Assembly: GCF_000023125.1 (NCBI RefSeq)
Contig: NC_013037.1
Coordinates: 6,116,501-6,180,500, forward strand
Length of the DNA stretch: 64,000 nt
Direction of reading: 5' to 3'
Source of the DNA: Dyadobacter fermentans DSM 18053
Lineage (GTDB): Bacteria; Bacteroidota; Bacteroidia; Cytophagales; Spirosomataceae
Position 1 is the first letter of the stretch, and each line of letters begins with the position of its first letter. Below the pieces are notes generated by a model. The model searched no databases. It was not told where the DNA came from and saw only the letters and a list, made by a program, of their open reading frames with translations. Below are positions 1 to 7,982 of this stretch, piece after piece. The position numbers were made by a program, and so were the translations under genes.

Positions 1-1207
1 GCGAGCTGTACGTACTCAGGTCATTTTCCAGCGACTGCTCGTCACCGATATCGATGAAGATATTCTGGAAAAAGCCCATTGAAGAACCTTCCAGCATCGG
101 CACCAGCAGCCCGCATTGAAACATATATTGGATTAATCCCACCGTTTTCAAAGCCACGGACTTTCCACCCGCATTCGGCCCGGAAACGATGAGAATGCGC
201 TGCTTTTCCTGCAATTCAATGTTCAGCGGAATGACCTTTTTACCCTGCTTTTGAAACGACAAATGTAGCAAAGGATGCCGCGCCTCGCGCCAGTCGATAA
301 ATTGGCGATTTTCAAACGGCGGGTTAATCGCGCCCATCTCACCGGCCAGCCTTGCTTTCGCGCGCAGGAAATCCATTAGGCCCAGGAAACCGTAAGCCTT
401 TTGCAAATCGGGCACGAATGGACGGATATAGGCCGTCAATTCGTGCAAAATGCGGTTCATCTCGCGGCGTTCCTCGTATTCGAGTTCGCGGATTTCATTG
501 TTGGACTCAAAAACATCCGTCGGTTCGATGAAAACGGTTTGCCCGGTGGCTGATTCGTCGTGGATAAATCCGCGCAGCTTCCGCTTGTGCTCAGCGGCGA
601 CGGGAATTACCATGCGGCCATTCCGGACGGTGAGCGACACATCGTCGCCGATCCAGCCATTGCTTCTGGCGGATTTGAGGATGGTATCCAGTTTCTTACG
701 AATGCCGGCCTGCTCGGAAATCAGTCGTTTGCGAATGCGCGAAAGCTCGGACGACGCCGAGTCGCGGATCTGCCCGCGGTCGTCGATAATGCGGTCGATG
801 GCGTCGGTAACGGCCTTTTCGACCCTGATTGTTTTGGCATACTCACCCAGGATAGGGAATGCATCGGCCTCCTGGCTTTCAAAAAAGCGCAGGCAAAGCC
901 GGATCGTAAGCAGCGACACTTTTAAATCCGAAAACTCGGGCTGCGTGAGCAGCATTCCTTCAATGGATGCCCGTTTCAGATAAGGCGTCGCGTCGATGTA
1001 ATTCTGGGATGGGAAATTCTCGCCCAGTTCCAGGATGCGCTGCATTTCGGCGGTCTGGCTCACCAGTTTTTCCACCATGCCGAAATTCTCGGAAAACCGG
1101 ATTTTTTCAACAAAACCCTGACCCAAAGAGCTGATACAAAGCTCCTTCAATCGTTCCCTCAGCTTGTCGAATCCCAGTTTTTGTTCTAATGTATTGGGGT
1201 AAAGCAT
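1..1207 (-). CDS. mutS2: Endonuclease MutS2, N-terminal part (cut by window edge)
   Basis: This is the first 402 residues of a MutS2-type protein; the rest lies beyond the left edge. The frame opens at the ATG complementary to 1205-1207 (MLYPNTLEQKLGFD) and reads without a stop to base 2. The MutS core and clamp helices are followed by the P-loop GPNAGGKS (complement of about 170-193) and by the DIGDEQS motif typical of the MutS2 ATPase near the edge. MutS2 proteins bind branched DNA or stalled ribosomes and suppress recombination; the C-terminal Smr nuclease domain cannot be checked here. The gene reads away from a repeat-rich 200-base gap. Identification is firm from the motifs; function is inferred from the family. 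Confidence 0.93.
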   Translation of the reverse strand, partial: MLYPNTLEQKLGFDKLRERLKELCISSLGQGFVEKIRFSENFGMVEKLVSQTAEMQRILELGENFPSQNYIDATPYLKRASIEGMLLTQPEFSDLKVSLLTIRLCLRFFESQEADAFPILGEYAKTIRVEKAVTDAIDRIIDDRGQIRDSASSELSRIRKRLISEQAGIRKKLDTILKSARSNGWIGDDVSLTVRNGRMVIPVAAEHKRKLRGFIHDESATGQTVFIEPTDVFESNNEIRELEYEERREMNRILHELTAYIRPFVPDLQKAYGFLGLMDFLRAKARLAGEMGAINPPFENRQFIDWREARHPLLHLSFQKQGKKVIPLNIELQEKQRILIVSGPNAGGKSVALKTVGLIQYMFQCGLLVPMLEGSSMGFFQNIFIDIGDEQSLENDLSTYSS

Positions 1208-1215
1208 TGTTTAAT

Positions 1216-1401
1216 GGCTATCGGCCATCGGCTTTCGGCCGTCGGCCTGGTAATTAAATGGTGGTTGACTGCTGGCTTCCGCTTTTTCAGTAATCAGCCA
1301 TCGAATGTTTTAATTAGAGTAAATTTTGAACCTAAACCGCCCAATAGGGGACAGTATACAGCTTAAAGCGCACAGCTTATAGCCGACAGCCGACCGCCGA
1401 A
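1216..1401. repeat. Intergenic short palindromic repeats
   Basis: The 200-base gap between mutS2 and the next gene holds two repeat clusters. Bases 1216-1248 are an array of GGC-TATC-GGCC and TCGGCTTTCGGCC units. Bases 1359-1401 read CAGCTTAAAGCGCACAGCTTATAGCCGACAG, a form seen again at 31900-31993. The first unit type also recurs at 26555-26585. These look like dispersed non-coding repeats; no open frame of note lies inside. Confidence 0.5.
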
Positions 1402-1408
1402 GTTGTTC

Positions 1409-1927
1409 CTAAAACACATTCCGTATCTCCTCTTTCAAAACCTTCAAAGCGTGCGTCGAGGGCTGCATTTCCTTTTCGATCACGTGCGCGAAGATCTTTT
1501 TCGCCAGATCCGAAGCGGGGGCTTCGCCGCTCACATCAGCGGCGGCCTGGTTCACGACTGCCACGGTTTCGTTCATCGCATTCACGATCTGTTCCCACGC
1601 ATGGGTGCTGATGTAGAGCTGCTGCGCGACATTATGGTTGTATTCCTCGCGGATTTCATGCAGAATGATCGTTTGCAGTTCCAGCGCGCTCATGGCCGAA
1701 GGGGCCAGCCTGAGTAACAGGTTATTGGGGGTAATCCGTTCCAGGAAAAGGCACATGCGCTCGTACGCCTGCAAGCGCAGGGGCAGCGTGATTTCGATAT
1801 TTTTGCTGCGCATATCCCAGCGCTGCTTTTCCAATATCTTGTTGGCGACGGTCGTGATGGTGAGGTAAATGCCGAAAGTGACGATGGCGACAAGTATGAT
1901 AATGGCCAGTACTGAGATATATTCCAT
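1409..1927 (-). CDS. Small membrane-anchored protein conserved in Bacteroidota (DUF7935-like)
   Basis: The 172-residue product starts with one long hydrophobic segment (residues 5-28), followed by a soluble alpha-helical part. It carries a KxRWDMR motif (about 35-41) and a run ITLPLRLQAYERM (46-58) that I recognise from a conserved Bacteroidota family of unknown function, probably the one called DUF7935. The topology suggests a single N-terminal anchor with a cytoplasmic helical domain. No catalytic motif is visible. It is monocistronic, facing the divergent HesB-like gene across about 130 bases. Function unknown. Confidence 0.75.
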   Translation of the reverse strand: MEYISVLAIIILVAIVTFGIYLTITTVANKILEKQRWDMRSKNIEITLPLRLQAYERMCLFLERITPNNLLLRLAPSAMSALELQTIILHEIREEYNHNVAQQLYISTHAWEQIVNAMNETVAVVNQAAADVSGEAPASDLAKKIFAHVIEKEMQPSTHALKVLKEEIRNVF

Positions 1928-2059
1928 GGTGTGAAACGCAATTTTATGCTAAAACGAGGCACAAAATTAAACGATTAGCCGCATTTGGCGGATATTTATT
2001 TCAAAACGCGAATGGAACGGCGCGAGTTTGCGTTTACAGTGGTACCGCAACCAAGCATA

Positions 2060-2368
2060 ATGAGCAGGATGAATAACCCGATTCAATTGACAGAAGCAGC
2101 CAGACTTGAAATCAGATCGACATTGGAAGCCAACAAAATTCCCGATACCTACGGACTCCGCGTGGGACTGAGAGGGGGTGCGTGCAGCGGGTCATTTCTG
2201 CTCGGCTTCGACACCGCCACAGAGCACGACCAAACCTACCTCATCGAAGGAATCAAAGTGTTTATAGACAAGCGCCACCTCATGTATGTGATCGGCGTGT
2301 CGGTTGATTTTGAAGAAGGCGTGAACGGCAGCGGTTATACGGTTTCCGCCGCTGAAAAAGTCAAATAA
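2060..2368 (+). CDS. HesB/IscA-like iron-sulfur assembly family protein lacking C-terminal cysteines
   Basis: The 102-residue protein has the A-type Fe-S carrier fold pattern: PIQLTEAARLEIRSTL at the start, then GLRVGLRGGACSG with one cysteine (Cys42), then VFIDKRHLMYVIGVSVDF. The pair of cysteines that A-type carriers have near the C-terminus (CGCG) is absent; the region reads VNGSGYTV. It may therefore not bind clusters in the classic way and could be a structural or regulatory paralogue. The start at 2060 (MSRMNN) is chosen over the longer frame because the family normally begins a few residues before the QLTEAA helix; 2069 is also possible. Confidence 0.82.
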   Translation: MSRMNNPIQLTEAARLEIRSTLEANKIPDTYGLRVGLRGGACSGSFLLGFDTATEHDQTYLIEGIKVFIDKRHLMYVIGVSVDFEEGVNGSGYTVSAAEKVK

Positions 2369-2377
2369 GTGTTTTGA

Positions 2378-2950
2378 TTAATCTTCAACGGTTACATGCT
2401 TCCAGTTCTCGCCTGAGCGGATGCGGTTCAGCTGCGTATGCGTGATCCCAAACTGCTTCGCAATCATTTTCAAACGGTTGTTGTCATTTTTCAAAAGCTT
2501 CTTGATGATCCGCACTTTGCTCTCGGTCAGCTTGTAGTTTTTGGTACGACGCGGGATTACGCGGTTGATAAATGCCGGGTTTTCGCGGTTATGATCGATC
2601 ATCTGGGCTTTTGTCACCCATTTCAGGTTCTCGTAAAAGTTATTTTGCTTATCAAAATCCAGGTGGATCACGAAATTATGGTCGGCGTCGGGCTTTTCAA
2701 CGAAATGCTCGGCAACCAGCTTGTGCACGTAACGGTTAATGGTTTTTCCGCCTGCCACGCGGATGTTCAATGACCTGTAACCTTGAATGACAGACCCCTT
2801 AATCACCACACCTTCCTTCGGATTATTCTGGAAGCTCTTCAATCTGCCATAGTTGGATACTTCGTAATGAGGAGCGTTCTCGATCTCGTTGAATAAAATT
2901 TTCGCCCACTTTTCGTTCCAGAAGCTCCGGCTTACATTTGATTCATTCAT
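2378..2950 (-). CDS. NUMOD4/HNH-type endonuclease-like protein
   Basis: The 190-residue protein has three parts. Residues 11-40 carry a NUMOD4 motif (W..I, then YEVSNYGRLKS). Residues 75-113 resemble an HNH core, with HKLVAEHFV, then IHLDFDK (His96) and NLKWVT (Asn108). Residues 140-184 are a C-terminal DNA-binding helix-turn-helix (KIIKKLL, IAKQFGITHTQLNRI). Such proteins occur as phage or intron homing endonucleases and as free-standing genes in Bacteroidota. There is no intron or phage gene nearby, so it is a solitary copy. It ends 9 bases from the convergent HesB-like gene. DNA binding is likely; nuclease activity is uncertain because the HNH core is diverged. Confidence 0.8.
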   Translation of the reverse strand: MNESNVSRSFWNEKWAKILFNEIENAPHYEVSNYGRLKSFQNNPKEGVVIKGSVIQGYRSLNIRVAGGKTINRYVHKLVAEHFVEKPDADHNFVIHLDFDKQNNFYENLKWVTKAQMIDHNRENPAFINRVIPRRTKNYKLTESKVRIIKKLLKNDNNRLKMIAKQFGITHTQLNRIRSGENWKHVTVED

Positions 2951-3073
2951 TTTGCTACAATCTATTATAGGTTCTTTGGTCGTACAATTGGTCAGCTCCC
3001 GCAGGTTTCGGTAAGAACGCGGGAACGATCTTTTGGTGTTATCAAAAGTGTGTTATTATAAAAATTGATTGGC

Positions 3074-3433
3074 ATGAAACGTACACTCATCATAGGAGCA
3101 ACTTCCAACCCATCCAGATACGCTTACCTGGCCGCACAGAAACTCAGGCACTACGGTCATCCCGTATTACTCATCGGACGCAGGAAAGGTTTTGCATTAG
3201 GAGAAGAAATCAACACAGACAAAACTGACTGGAAAGACGTAGATACGGTTACTTTGTATATCAATCCGAGCCACCAACCTGAATACTACGATTACATCGT
3301 TTCTCTCAATCCTAAACGCGTTATCTTCAACCCTGGTACAGAGAATCCTGAATTTAAGGATATTTTAATAGATAAAAATATCATACCAATTGAAGGGTGC
3401 ACGCTCGTGATGTTGTCTACCGGGCAATTCTAG
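3074..3433 (+). CDS. CoA-binding domain protein
   Basis: The 119-residue product is a stand-alone Rossmann-type CoA_binding_2 domain. It begins MKRTLIIGATSNPSRYAYLA, with the GATSNP nucleotide-binding loop at residues 8-13, then HPVLLIGRRKG and the segment KRVIFNPGTENPEF. Members of this family (for example YccU) bind CoA or acyl-CoA, and their role is mostly unknown. The ATG at 3074 is used rather than the TTG at 3065, since homologues start right before the first beta strand. It ends 9 bases from the convergent fabH. Confidence 0.85.
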   Translation: MKRTLIIGATSNPSRYAYLAAQKLRHYGHPVLLIGRRKGFALGEEINTDKTDWKDVDTVTLYINPSHQPEYYDYIVSLNPKRVIFNPGTENPEFKDILIDKNIIPIEGCTLVMLSTGQF

Positions 3434-3442
3434 CCCGGCATG

Positions 3443-4444
3443 CTACCACCTGATCAGCGCGGATGCCCATGTGAAGCCGCTTCCGAATGCTGCAAGGCAT
3501 ACCAGGTCGCCCTCTTTCACCTTGCCGGCCTCCCAGGCTTCGGACAATGCAATGGGGATGGAGGCGGCGGTGGTATTGCCGAAGCGCTGTAAGTTGTTGA
3601 TAACCTGGGATTCGTCGAGGCCAAGCTGCTGGCGGACGTAATCGCTGATCCGGATATTGGCCTGGTGCGGCACGAGCAGGTCAATGTCGCCGGCCGAGTA
3701 GCCGTTCGCTTGCAGCGCTTCCTGGATCACTTCACCGAACCGCACGATGGCATGTTTGAAAACCGCATTGCCATTCATGTACACATTGTGCCCGCCGGAT
3801 TCGATCACCTCCTGGCTCACAGGCCGGCCGGCGCGGCTGCTGCCCGGATCTTTTACATAAAGTTCTTCTGCAAAACGCCCGTCGGCATGTAGGTGTGTAG
3901 ATAATATACAATGTTGGGGATCGTCCGTTGCGGAAACTACCGCAGCACCCGCCCCATCCCCAAAAATAACCGCTGTATTGCGACCAGCCGTGCTCTTATC
4001 GATCCATGACGACTGGATTTCCGAACCCACCACGAGGGCTGTCTTGTACATGCCGGATTTGATGAACTGGTCGGCGATGGATAATGCGTACACAAAGCCC
4101 GAGCATTGCTCGCGGATATCGATCACCGGCTTGCCGTCCATGCCCAGCTCACGCTGCATGAGGAACGCCGAGCCCGGGAAGAAATAATCGGGGGTGATGG
4201 TAGCGTACACGATCACATCAATGTCGCCGGGCGTAAGTCCCGCCCTGTCCAATGCCTGCCGCGACGCCGCGGCGGCCATGCTGTAATTCGTATCTTTTCC
4301 GAATTCGAAATACCGGCGCTCCCGGATGCCTGTCCGCTCGCGGATCCATTCGTCGGAGGTGTCCATCCACTGGGTAAGGTCGTCGTTGCTGATAATGTTG
4401 TCGGGAACGTAAAAGCCCAGACCGGTAATGCGGGAAAATGCCAT
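3443..4444 (-). CDS. fabH: 3-oxoacyl-ACP synthase III (FabH)
   Basis: The 333-residue enzyme condenses an acyl-CoA starter with malonyl-ACP to begin fatty acid synthesis. The catalytic triad is intact: Cys114 in REQCSGF, His260 in PHQANIRI and Asn290 in GNTTAASIP. Length and N-terminus (ITGLGFYVPDN) match the family. Bacteroidota often have several FabH copies, so this may be a paralogue with another starter specificity. It lies downstream of pssA on the same strand with a 132-base gap, which places fatty acid and phospholipid head-group synthesis together. Confidence 0.93.
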   Translation of the reverse strand: MAFSRITGLGFYVPDNIISNDDLTQWMDTSDEWIRERTGIRERRYFEFGKDTNYSMAAAASRQALDRAGLTPGDIDVIVYATITPDYFFPGSAFLMQRELGMDGKPVIDIREQCSGFVYALSIADQFIKSGMYKTALVVGSEIQSSWIDKSTAGRNTAVIFGDGAGAAVVSATDDPQHCILSTHLHADGRFAEELYVKDPGSSRAGRPVSQEVIESGGHNVYMNGNAVFKHAIVRFGEVIQEALQANGYSAGDIDLLVPHQANIRISDYVRQQLGLDESQVINNLQRFGNTTAASIPIALSEAWEAGKVKEGDLVCLAAFGSGFTWASALIRW

Positions 4445-4576
4445 GCTATCGAATCGTCCGGCACTGCCGGAGGTAGCAGGCAGTAACGAACTGTTTTAAA
4501 TCTAAAATGATGTTTATAAGCAACATACATTGCCGGAAATACTACAAAAATGCAATAAAAAGTCCTGTCAACCAAT

Positions 4577-5281
4577 TCAAATGCGCTTTTTCCTGGCGTT
4601 GTCACCGACCGAAAGCAGCACGTAAACGATCAATATCGCAGGAATAGCGAGGAATTTGAGCGTAGCGAGCAGTAGCACCGTCAGACCGATGAGGATAAAC
4701 CGCGCTTCATTTCCCTTCCATCCGAAACTTTTGAATTTCAGGGCAATCAGCGGCAGTTCCATCACGAGCAGGTACGACATCACCACGCTGATGATCAGCA
4801 GATTATTGGTATTAATAATGATATTTTTCCAAAACTCTCCCTCCGTATGCACGATCAGCGGCAGTGAGGCAATGAGCATTGCATTCGCTGGGGTAGGCAC
4901 GCCGATGAAGGAATCGGACTGCCGGGGATCGTTATTGAACTTCGCCAGCCGGATCGCCGAGAAAATGGCGACAATGAATGCGGCGTAGGCTTTCCAGATG
5001 CCGAACAGGTCGGGAATGCTTTGCATCAGCAGCTGGTACATGATGATCGAAGGCAGCACACCAAATGTCACCACATCGGCAAGCGAATCGAGGTCGCGGC
5101 CGATAGGGGAGGTCACTTTGAGGAGGCGGGCAATGAATCCGTCGAGGAAATCGAAAATCAATGCAATGCCGATGAGCACGCAGGAAAGCAGGAGGTTGTT
5201 ATGGAATGCTTCCACCACGCCGATGCAGCCGCAAAGCAGGTTTCCGCAGGTAAGCGCATTGGGAATGTTGCGACGGATCAT
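4577..5281 (-). CDS. pssA: CDP-diacylglycerol-serine O-phosphatidyltransferase
   Basis: The 234-residue membrane protein carries the full CDP-alcohol phosphotransferase signature at residues 44-69: DFLDGFIAR, then G61, D65 and D69, the pattern DGxxAR(x8)Gx3Dx3D. It makes phosphatidylserine, the precursor of phosphatidylethanolamine, at the inner membrane. About seven hydrophobic segments fit the class. The start MIRRNIPNALTCGNLLCG matches PssA of Bacteroidota. It begins 6 bases after the MBL hydrolase gene, so the two are co-transcribed. Confidence 0.92.
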   Translation of the reverse strand: MIRRNIPNALTCGNLLCGCIGVVEAFHNNLLLSCVLIGIALIFDFLDGFIARLLKVTSPIGRDLDSLADVVTFGVLPSIIMYQLLMQSIPDLFGIWKAYAAFIVAIFSAIRLAKFNNDPRQSDSFIGVPTPANAMLIASLPLIVHTEGEFWKNIIINTNNLLIISVVMSYLLVMELPLIALKFKSFGWKGNEARFILIGLTVLLLATLKFLAIPAILIVYVLLSVGDNARKKRI

Positions 5282-5287
5282 AGGGCG

Positions 5288-5926
5288 CTATTTGAAAAAC
5301 GGGTTATGTTTTTTCTCAAAACCGATCGTCGTAGGCTCCATATGGCCTGCGTACACCTGGTAATCGTCGGGCAATGTGAAAAGTTGCTCCCGTATACTGC
5401 GCAGCAATGTGGCATGGTCGCCGCCGGGAAGGTCGGTGCGGCCGATGCTCATGCGGAACAGCACATCGCCGCCGATAACCAGCTTGTCGGCATCGCTCAC
5501 AAATGCAACATGCCCGGGAGCGTGGCCGGGTACGAAAATGATTTTAAGCGAAGTATTCCCGAATTCGATGGTTTCGCCTTCGCGGATGAATGTATCGATC
5601 TCCGGCTCTTCAAAAGTGGAGAAGCCATAGTTGGAAGCGTAGGATTTTACGGCTTTCAGCACGGGCTCTTCGAGTTTATGCAATGCAAATGGAATGCCGT
5701 ATTTCCGTTTAAGCGCTGCCACGCCCAGTACGTGGTCAATGTGCGCGTGTGTGTTCACGATCTGAACGGGTTTCAGACTGTGCGCGTCCACGTAGGCCAC
5801 GAGTTCATTCAGTTCCGACCGGTCGTAGCAGCCCGGGTCGATGATGATCGCCTCGCCGGTTTCGTCGTGAAGCAAATAAGTATTTTCAGAAAATGGATTG
5901 AAAACAAACGTTTGTACCTGTACCAT
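5288..5926 (-). CDS. MBL-fold metallohydrolase (glyoxalase II-like)
   Basis: The 212-residue protein has the metallo-beta-lactamase metal site: THAHIDH at 59-65, His135 and His139 in PGHAPGH, Asp154 in GGDVLF, and a C-terminal YAGHMEPTTIG. Its length and the short C-terminal tail match the hydroxyacylglutathione hydrolase-like subgroup, which hydrolyses thioesters. Bacteroidota generally lack glutathione, so the substrate is probably another thiol ester. It is the first gene of a pair with pssA. Confidence 0.88.
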   Translation of the reverse strand: MVQVQTFVFNPFSENTYLLHDETGEAIIIDPGCYDRSELNELVAYVDAHSLKPVQIVNTHAHIDHVLGVAALKRKYGIPFALHKLEEPVLKAVKSYASNYGFSTFEEPEIDTFIREGETIEFGNTSLKIIFVPGHAPGHVAFVSDADKLVIGGDVLFRMSIGRTDLPGGDHATLLRSIREQLFTLPDDYQVYAGHMEPTTIGFEKKHNPFFK

Positions 5927-5976
5927 TCCGGTAGGTTTATGTGGGTTAAAGATTAGGGGCGAATTTACAAAACACT

Positions 5977-6672
5977 TTACAGTTCTTTGAATCTCGCGAT
6001 AATGCGGTCGAAATAGAAGATGGTCGTATCCTTAAAATCGGAATCAGTCCCGGCATAAAACCATATTTCGCCCTTGTTATTGGCGGTAACCGTCACCGGC
6101 TGGCCGTCGTTGGTGTACCGGAGCGAGCTGTAATAGAGCCTGTCGGGGCGGGTGCTGGCAATGCTGCCGGAGAGCAGCACGTCCTTGCCGATCTGCTTGC
6201 CCGTGCCTTTGTCGAGATTGAACGTGTGGATGCCCGATACCAGCCTGGTCACCGGCTCTAATTGTGATACACCGGCTTTGAAAGTCACCTTTTCTACCGC
6301 GCTGTTCGGGCCGTCGGCAATGTAGTTCGTCGCCAGGTCGACCTGTAACACCATTTCATAGGGACTGTTGGGTGTGAAACCGGTAACTCGTTTTTTGATA
6401 TAACTGAACATATTTCCCTTCGAATACCTCGACAAAATGCGGTAGCCGTATTGTGTCGTGTCCAGGCCGCGGGGCAACAATGTCGTGGCGAAAACCGTAT
6501 CCAGCTGCACGGAATCGGCGGTGGCCGCGTAGCCGGCAAACCCGGCAATCCAGCCATTCGCATCGCCCGACTGGAAATTGGAATCGACGGTGATGGACGC
6601 ATCGAGGCTGTCGTCGTTGCAGCTCCACAGCCCGGCAGCGGCCAGGATGGTTATCAGAATGTATTTTTTCAA
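5977..6672 (-). CDS. Putative lipoprotein, unknown function
   Basis: The 231-residue protein opens with a lipoprotein signal peptide: charged KK, a hydrophobic core ILITILAAAGL, then a lipobox ending at Cys18 (LWSC), followed by acidic residues that favour surface or outer-membrane retention. The mature part is rich in beta strands, with a repeated xVTFKAGVS / VTVTANNKGEIW character, suggesting an extracellular beta-sandwich. I recognise no family. It reads in the same direction as the MBL gene, 50 bases upstream of it, and may share transcripts. Confidence 0.7.
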   Translation of the reverse strand: MKKYILITILAAAGLWSCNDDSLDASITVDSNFQSGDANGWIAGFAGYAATADSVQLDTVFATTLLPRGLDTTQYGYRILSRYSKGNMFSYIKKRVTGFTPNSPYEMVLQVDLATNYIADGPNSAVEKVTFKAGVSQLEPVTRLVSGIHTFNLDKGTGKQIGKDVLLSGSIASTRPDRLYYSSLRYTNDGQPVTVTANNKGEIWFYAGTDSDFKDTTIFYFDRIIARFKEL

Positions 6673-6762
6673 TGCGAATATCGGTTTTTGAAAAGAACGA
6701 AATGCGGACCGGTATCTTCTCCTGCTGAAACCTGCAAAGTTAAACCGCCGTTCCGCAAACGC

Positions 6763-7467
6763 CTATCCGATCAGGAAAATTGCTGGAATTTTGTGCAGAT
6801 CCGGTTTTTGCGCTTTCCAGTTTTTTAACGGCATGGTGCGGATGAACTCGTCCGGCCCGGTGACGTTCGCCGCAATGCACAGCGGCAAGTCGGGTGCACA
6901 CGCTTCGATCACCGCTTCGAGAAGTTGATTATTGCGGAAAGGCGTTTCCATGAAAATCTGCGTCTGCTGGTTTTGCCGCGCATTCCTTTCCAGGGCCTGC
7001 AATGCTTTCCGGCGCTGTGCCTTATCAATGGGCAGGTAACCATGAAACGCGAACGACTGGCCGCTCATGCCCGAGGCCATCAGCGCCAGCAGGATCGACG
7101 AAGGGCCTACCAGCGGCACCACTTTAATGCCCAGCTCATGCGCCATGCGCACGGCCACCGCGCCCGGATCGGCCACGCCCGGGCAGCCCGCCTCCGATAT
7201 GATGCCCGCGTTTTTTGAAAGTTTGCGCAGCGATGCAGCCGTGTCGGCCTCAGGCGTATCCTTGTTGAGCTCGATGAATGTAAGCTCGTCGATTACCTTG
7301 CCGAGTTTGAGACTGCTGATAAACCGCCGGGCGGTGCGCACGTTTTCGACGAAGAAAACATCCAGGTCCTGCACCACCGCTCTGATCTGCGGGGAGAGCA
7401 CCTCGTTCTGGGTGCCATCGGCCAGTATTGTAGGGATTAAATACAGGGAAATCCCGGGATTATTCAT
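6763..7467 (-). CDS. SAM-dependent methyltransferase, tetrapyrrole-methylase fold (RsmI-like paralogue)
   Basis: The 234-residue protein belongs to the tetrapyrrole (corrin/porphyrin) methylase superfamily on the RsmI/YraL side. The evidence is SEAGCPGVADPG at 91-102, VGPSSI at 120-125, and a final ETPFRNNQLLEAV. RsmI methylates the 2'-OH of C1402 in 16S rRNA, and this shorter form may do the same or be a paralogue. The first strand lacks the usual GNxxD start and reads LYLIPTIL. The ATG at 7467 is used; the frame could extend to a TTG at 7500. It is divergent from the lipoprotein gene at 7548. Confidence 0.8.
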   Translation of the reverse strand: MNNPGISLYLIPTILADGTQNEVLSPQIRAVVQDLDVFFVENVRTARRFISSLKLGKVIDELTFIELNKDTPEADTAASLRKLSKNAGIISEAGCPGVADPGAVAVRMAHELGIKVVPLVGPSSILLALMASGMSGQSFAFHGYLPIDKAQRRKALQALERNARQNQQTQIFMETPFRNNQLLEAVIEACAPDLPLCIAANVTGPDEFIRTMPLKNWKAQKPDLHKIPAIFLIG

Positions 7468-7547
7468 AGCGACTGCATTTTTTCGGCCCTTTCCAACCAA
7501 ACGGCGCGATTGTGAATCTACCGAATAAATAAATTTATTTAATAAGT

Positions 7548-7982
7548 ATGAAAAGACTATTATACATACCCCTGGTGCTGGTGTGGTTATTGTCTTGCAA
7601 AAAAGATAGCGACAGCGACGGGGTGTTCAACGGCATCGGTACTTTCAGAACGATTGAAGGGCGCTGGCATTCCGTAGAAATTGAACGGTCGTCGCTCGAT
7701 AATAAAAGCAACTGGGAGCCCATCGCGAATGCGAATTCCGACACACTCATTTTCCGGAACGACGGCGTGGTCCTCAATGCCGACGGCTCACCGCGCTGCT
7801 GCGCGCCTCCGACGCTCATTATCAATGGCCAGCTGCTGGACGTGAAACCGCAAACCGCATTGCCCAACAACCCGCTGTGCCAAACCAACTGCATTACCTG
7901 CCCCACCTGGGAAATGTCGTGGAACGCCGATCAGCTCATTATCAGCACGTGCAGCACGCCCAAAATGAAGTACGTCAGATAG
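7548..7982 (+). CDS. Small lipoprotein, unknown function
   Basis: The 144-residue protein has a short signal peptide with a lipobox ending at Cys17 (WLLSCKK), followed by Lys/Asp/Ser residues. The mature part contains GTFRTIEGRWHSVEIE and LIFRNDGVVLNADG, a pattern seen in lipocalin-like or META-type lipoproteins of Bacteroidota, plus five or six cysteines between residues 84 and 142 (CCAPP, CQTNCITCPTW, STCS) that could form disulfides. The last 8 bases overlap the convergent alpha/beta hydrolase. Function unknown. Confidence 0.72.
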   Translation: MKRLLYIPLVLVWLLSCKKDSDSDGVFNGIGTFRTIEGRWHSVEIERSSLDNKSNWEPIANANSDTLIFRNDGVVLNADGSPRCCAPPTLIINGQLLDVKPQTALPNNPLCQTNCITCPTWEMSWNADQLIISTCSTPKMKYVR

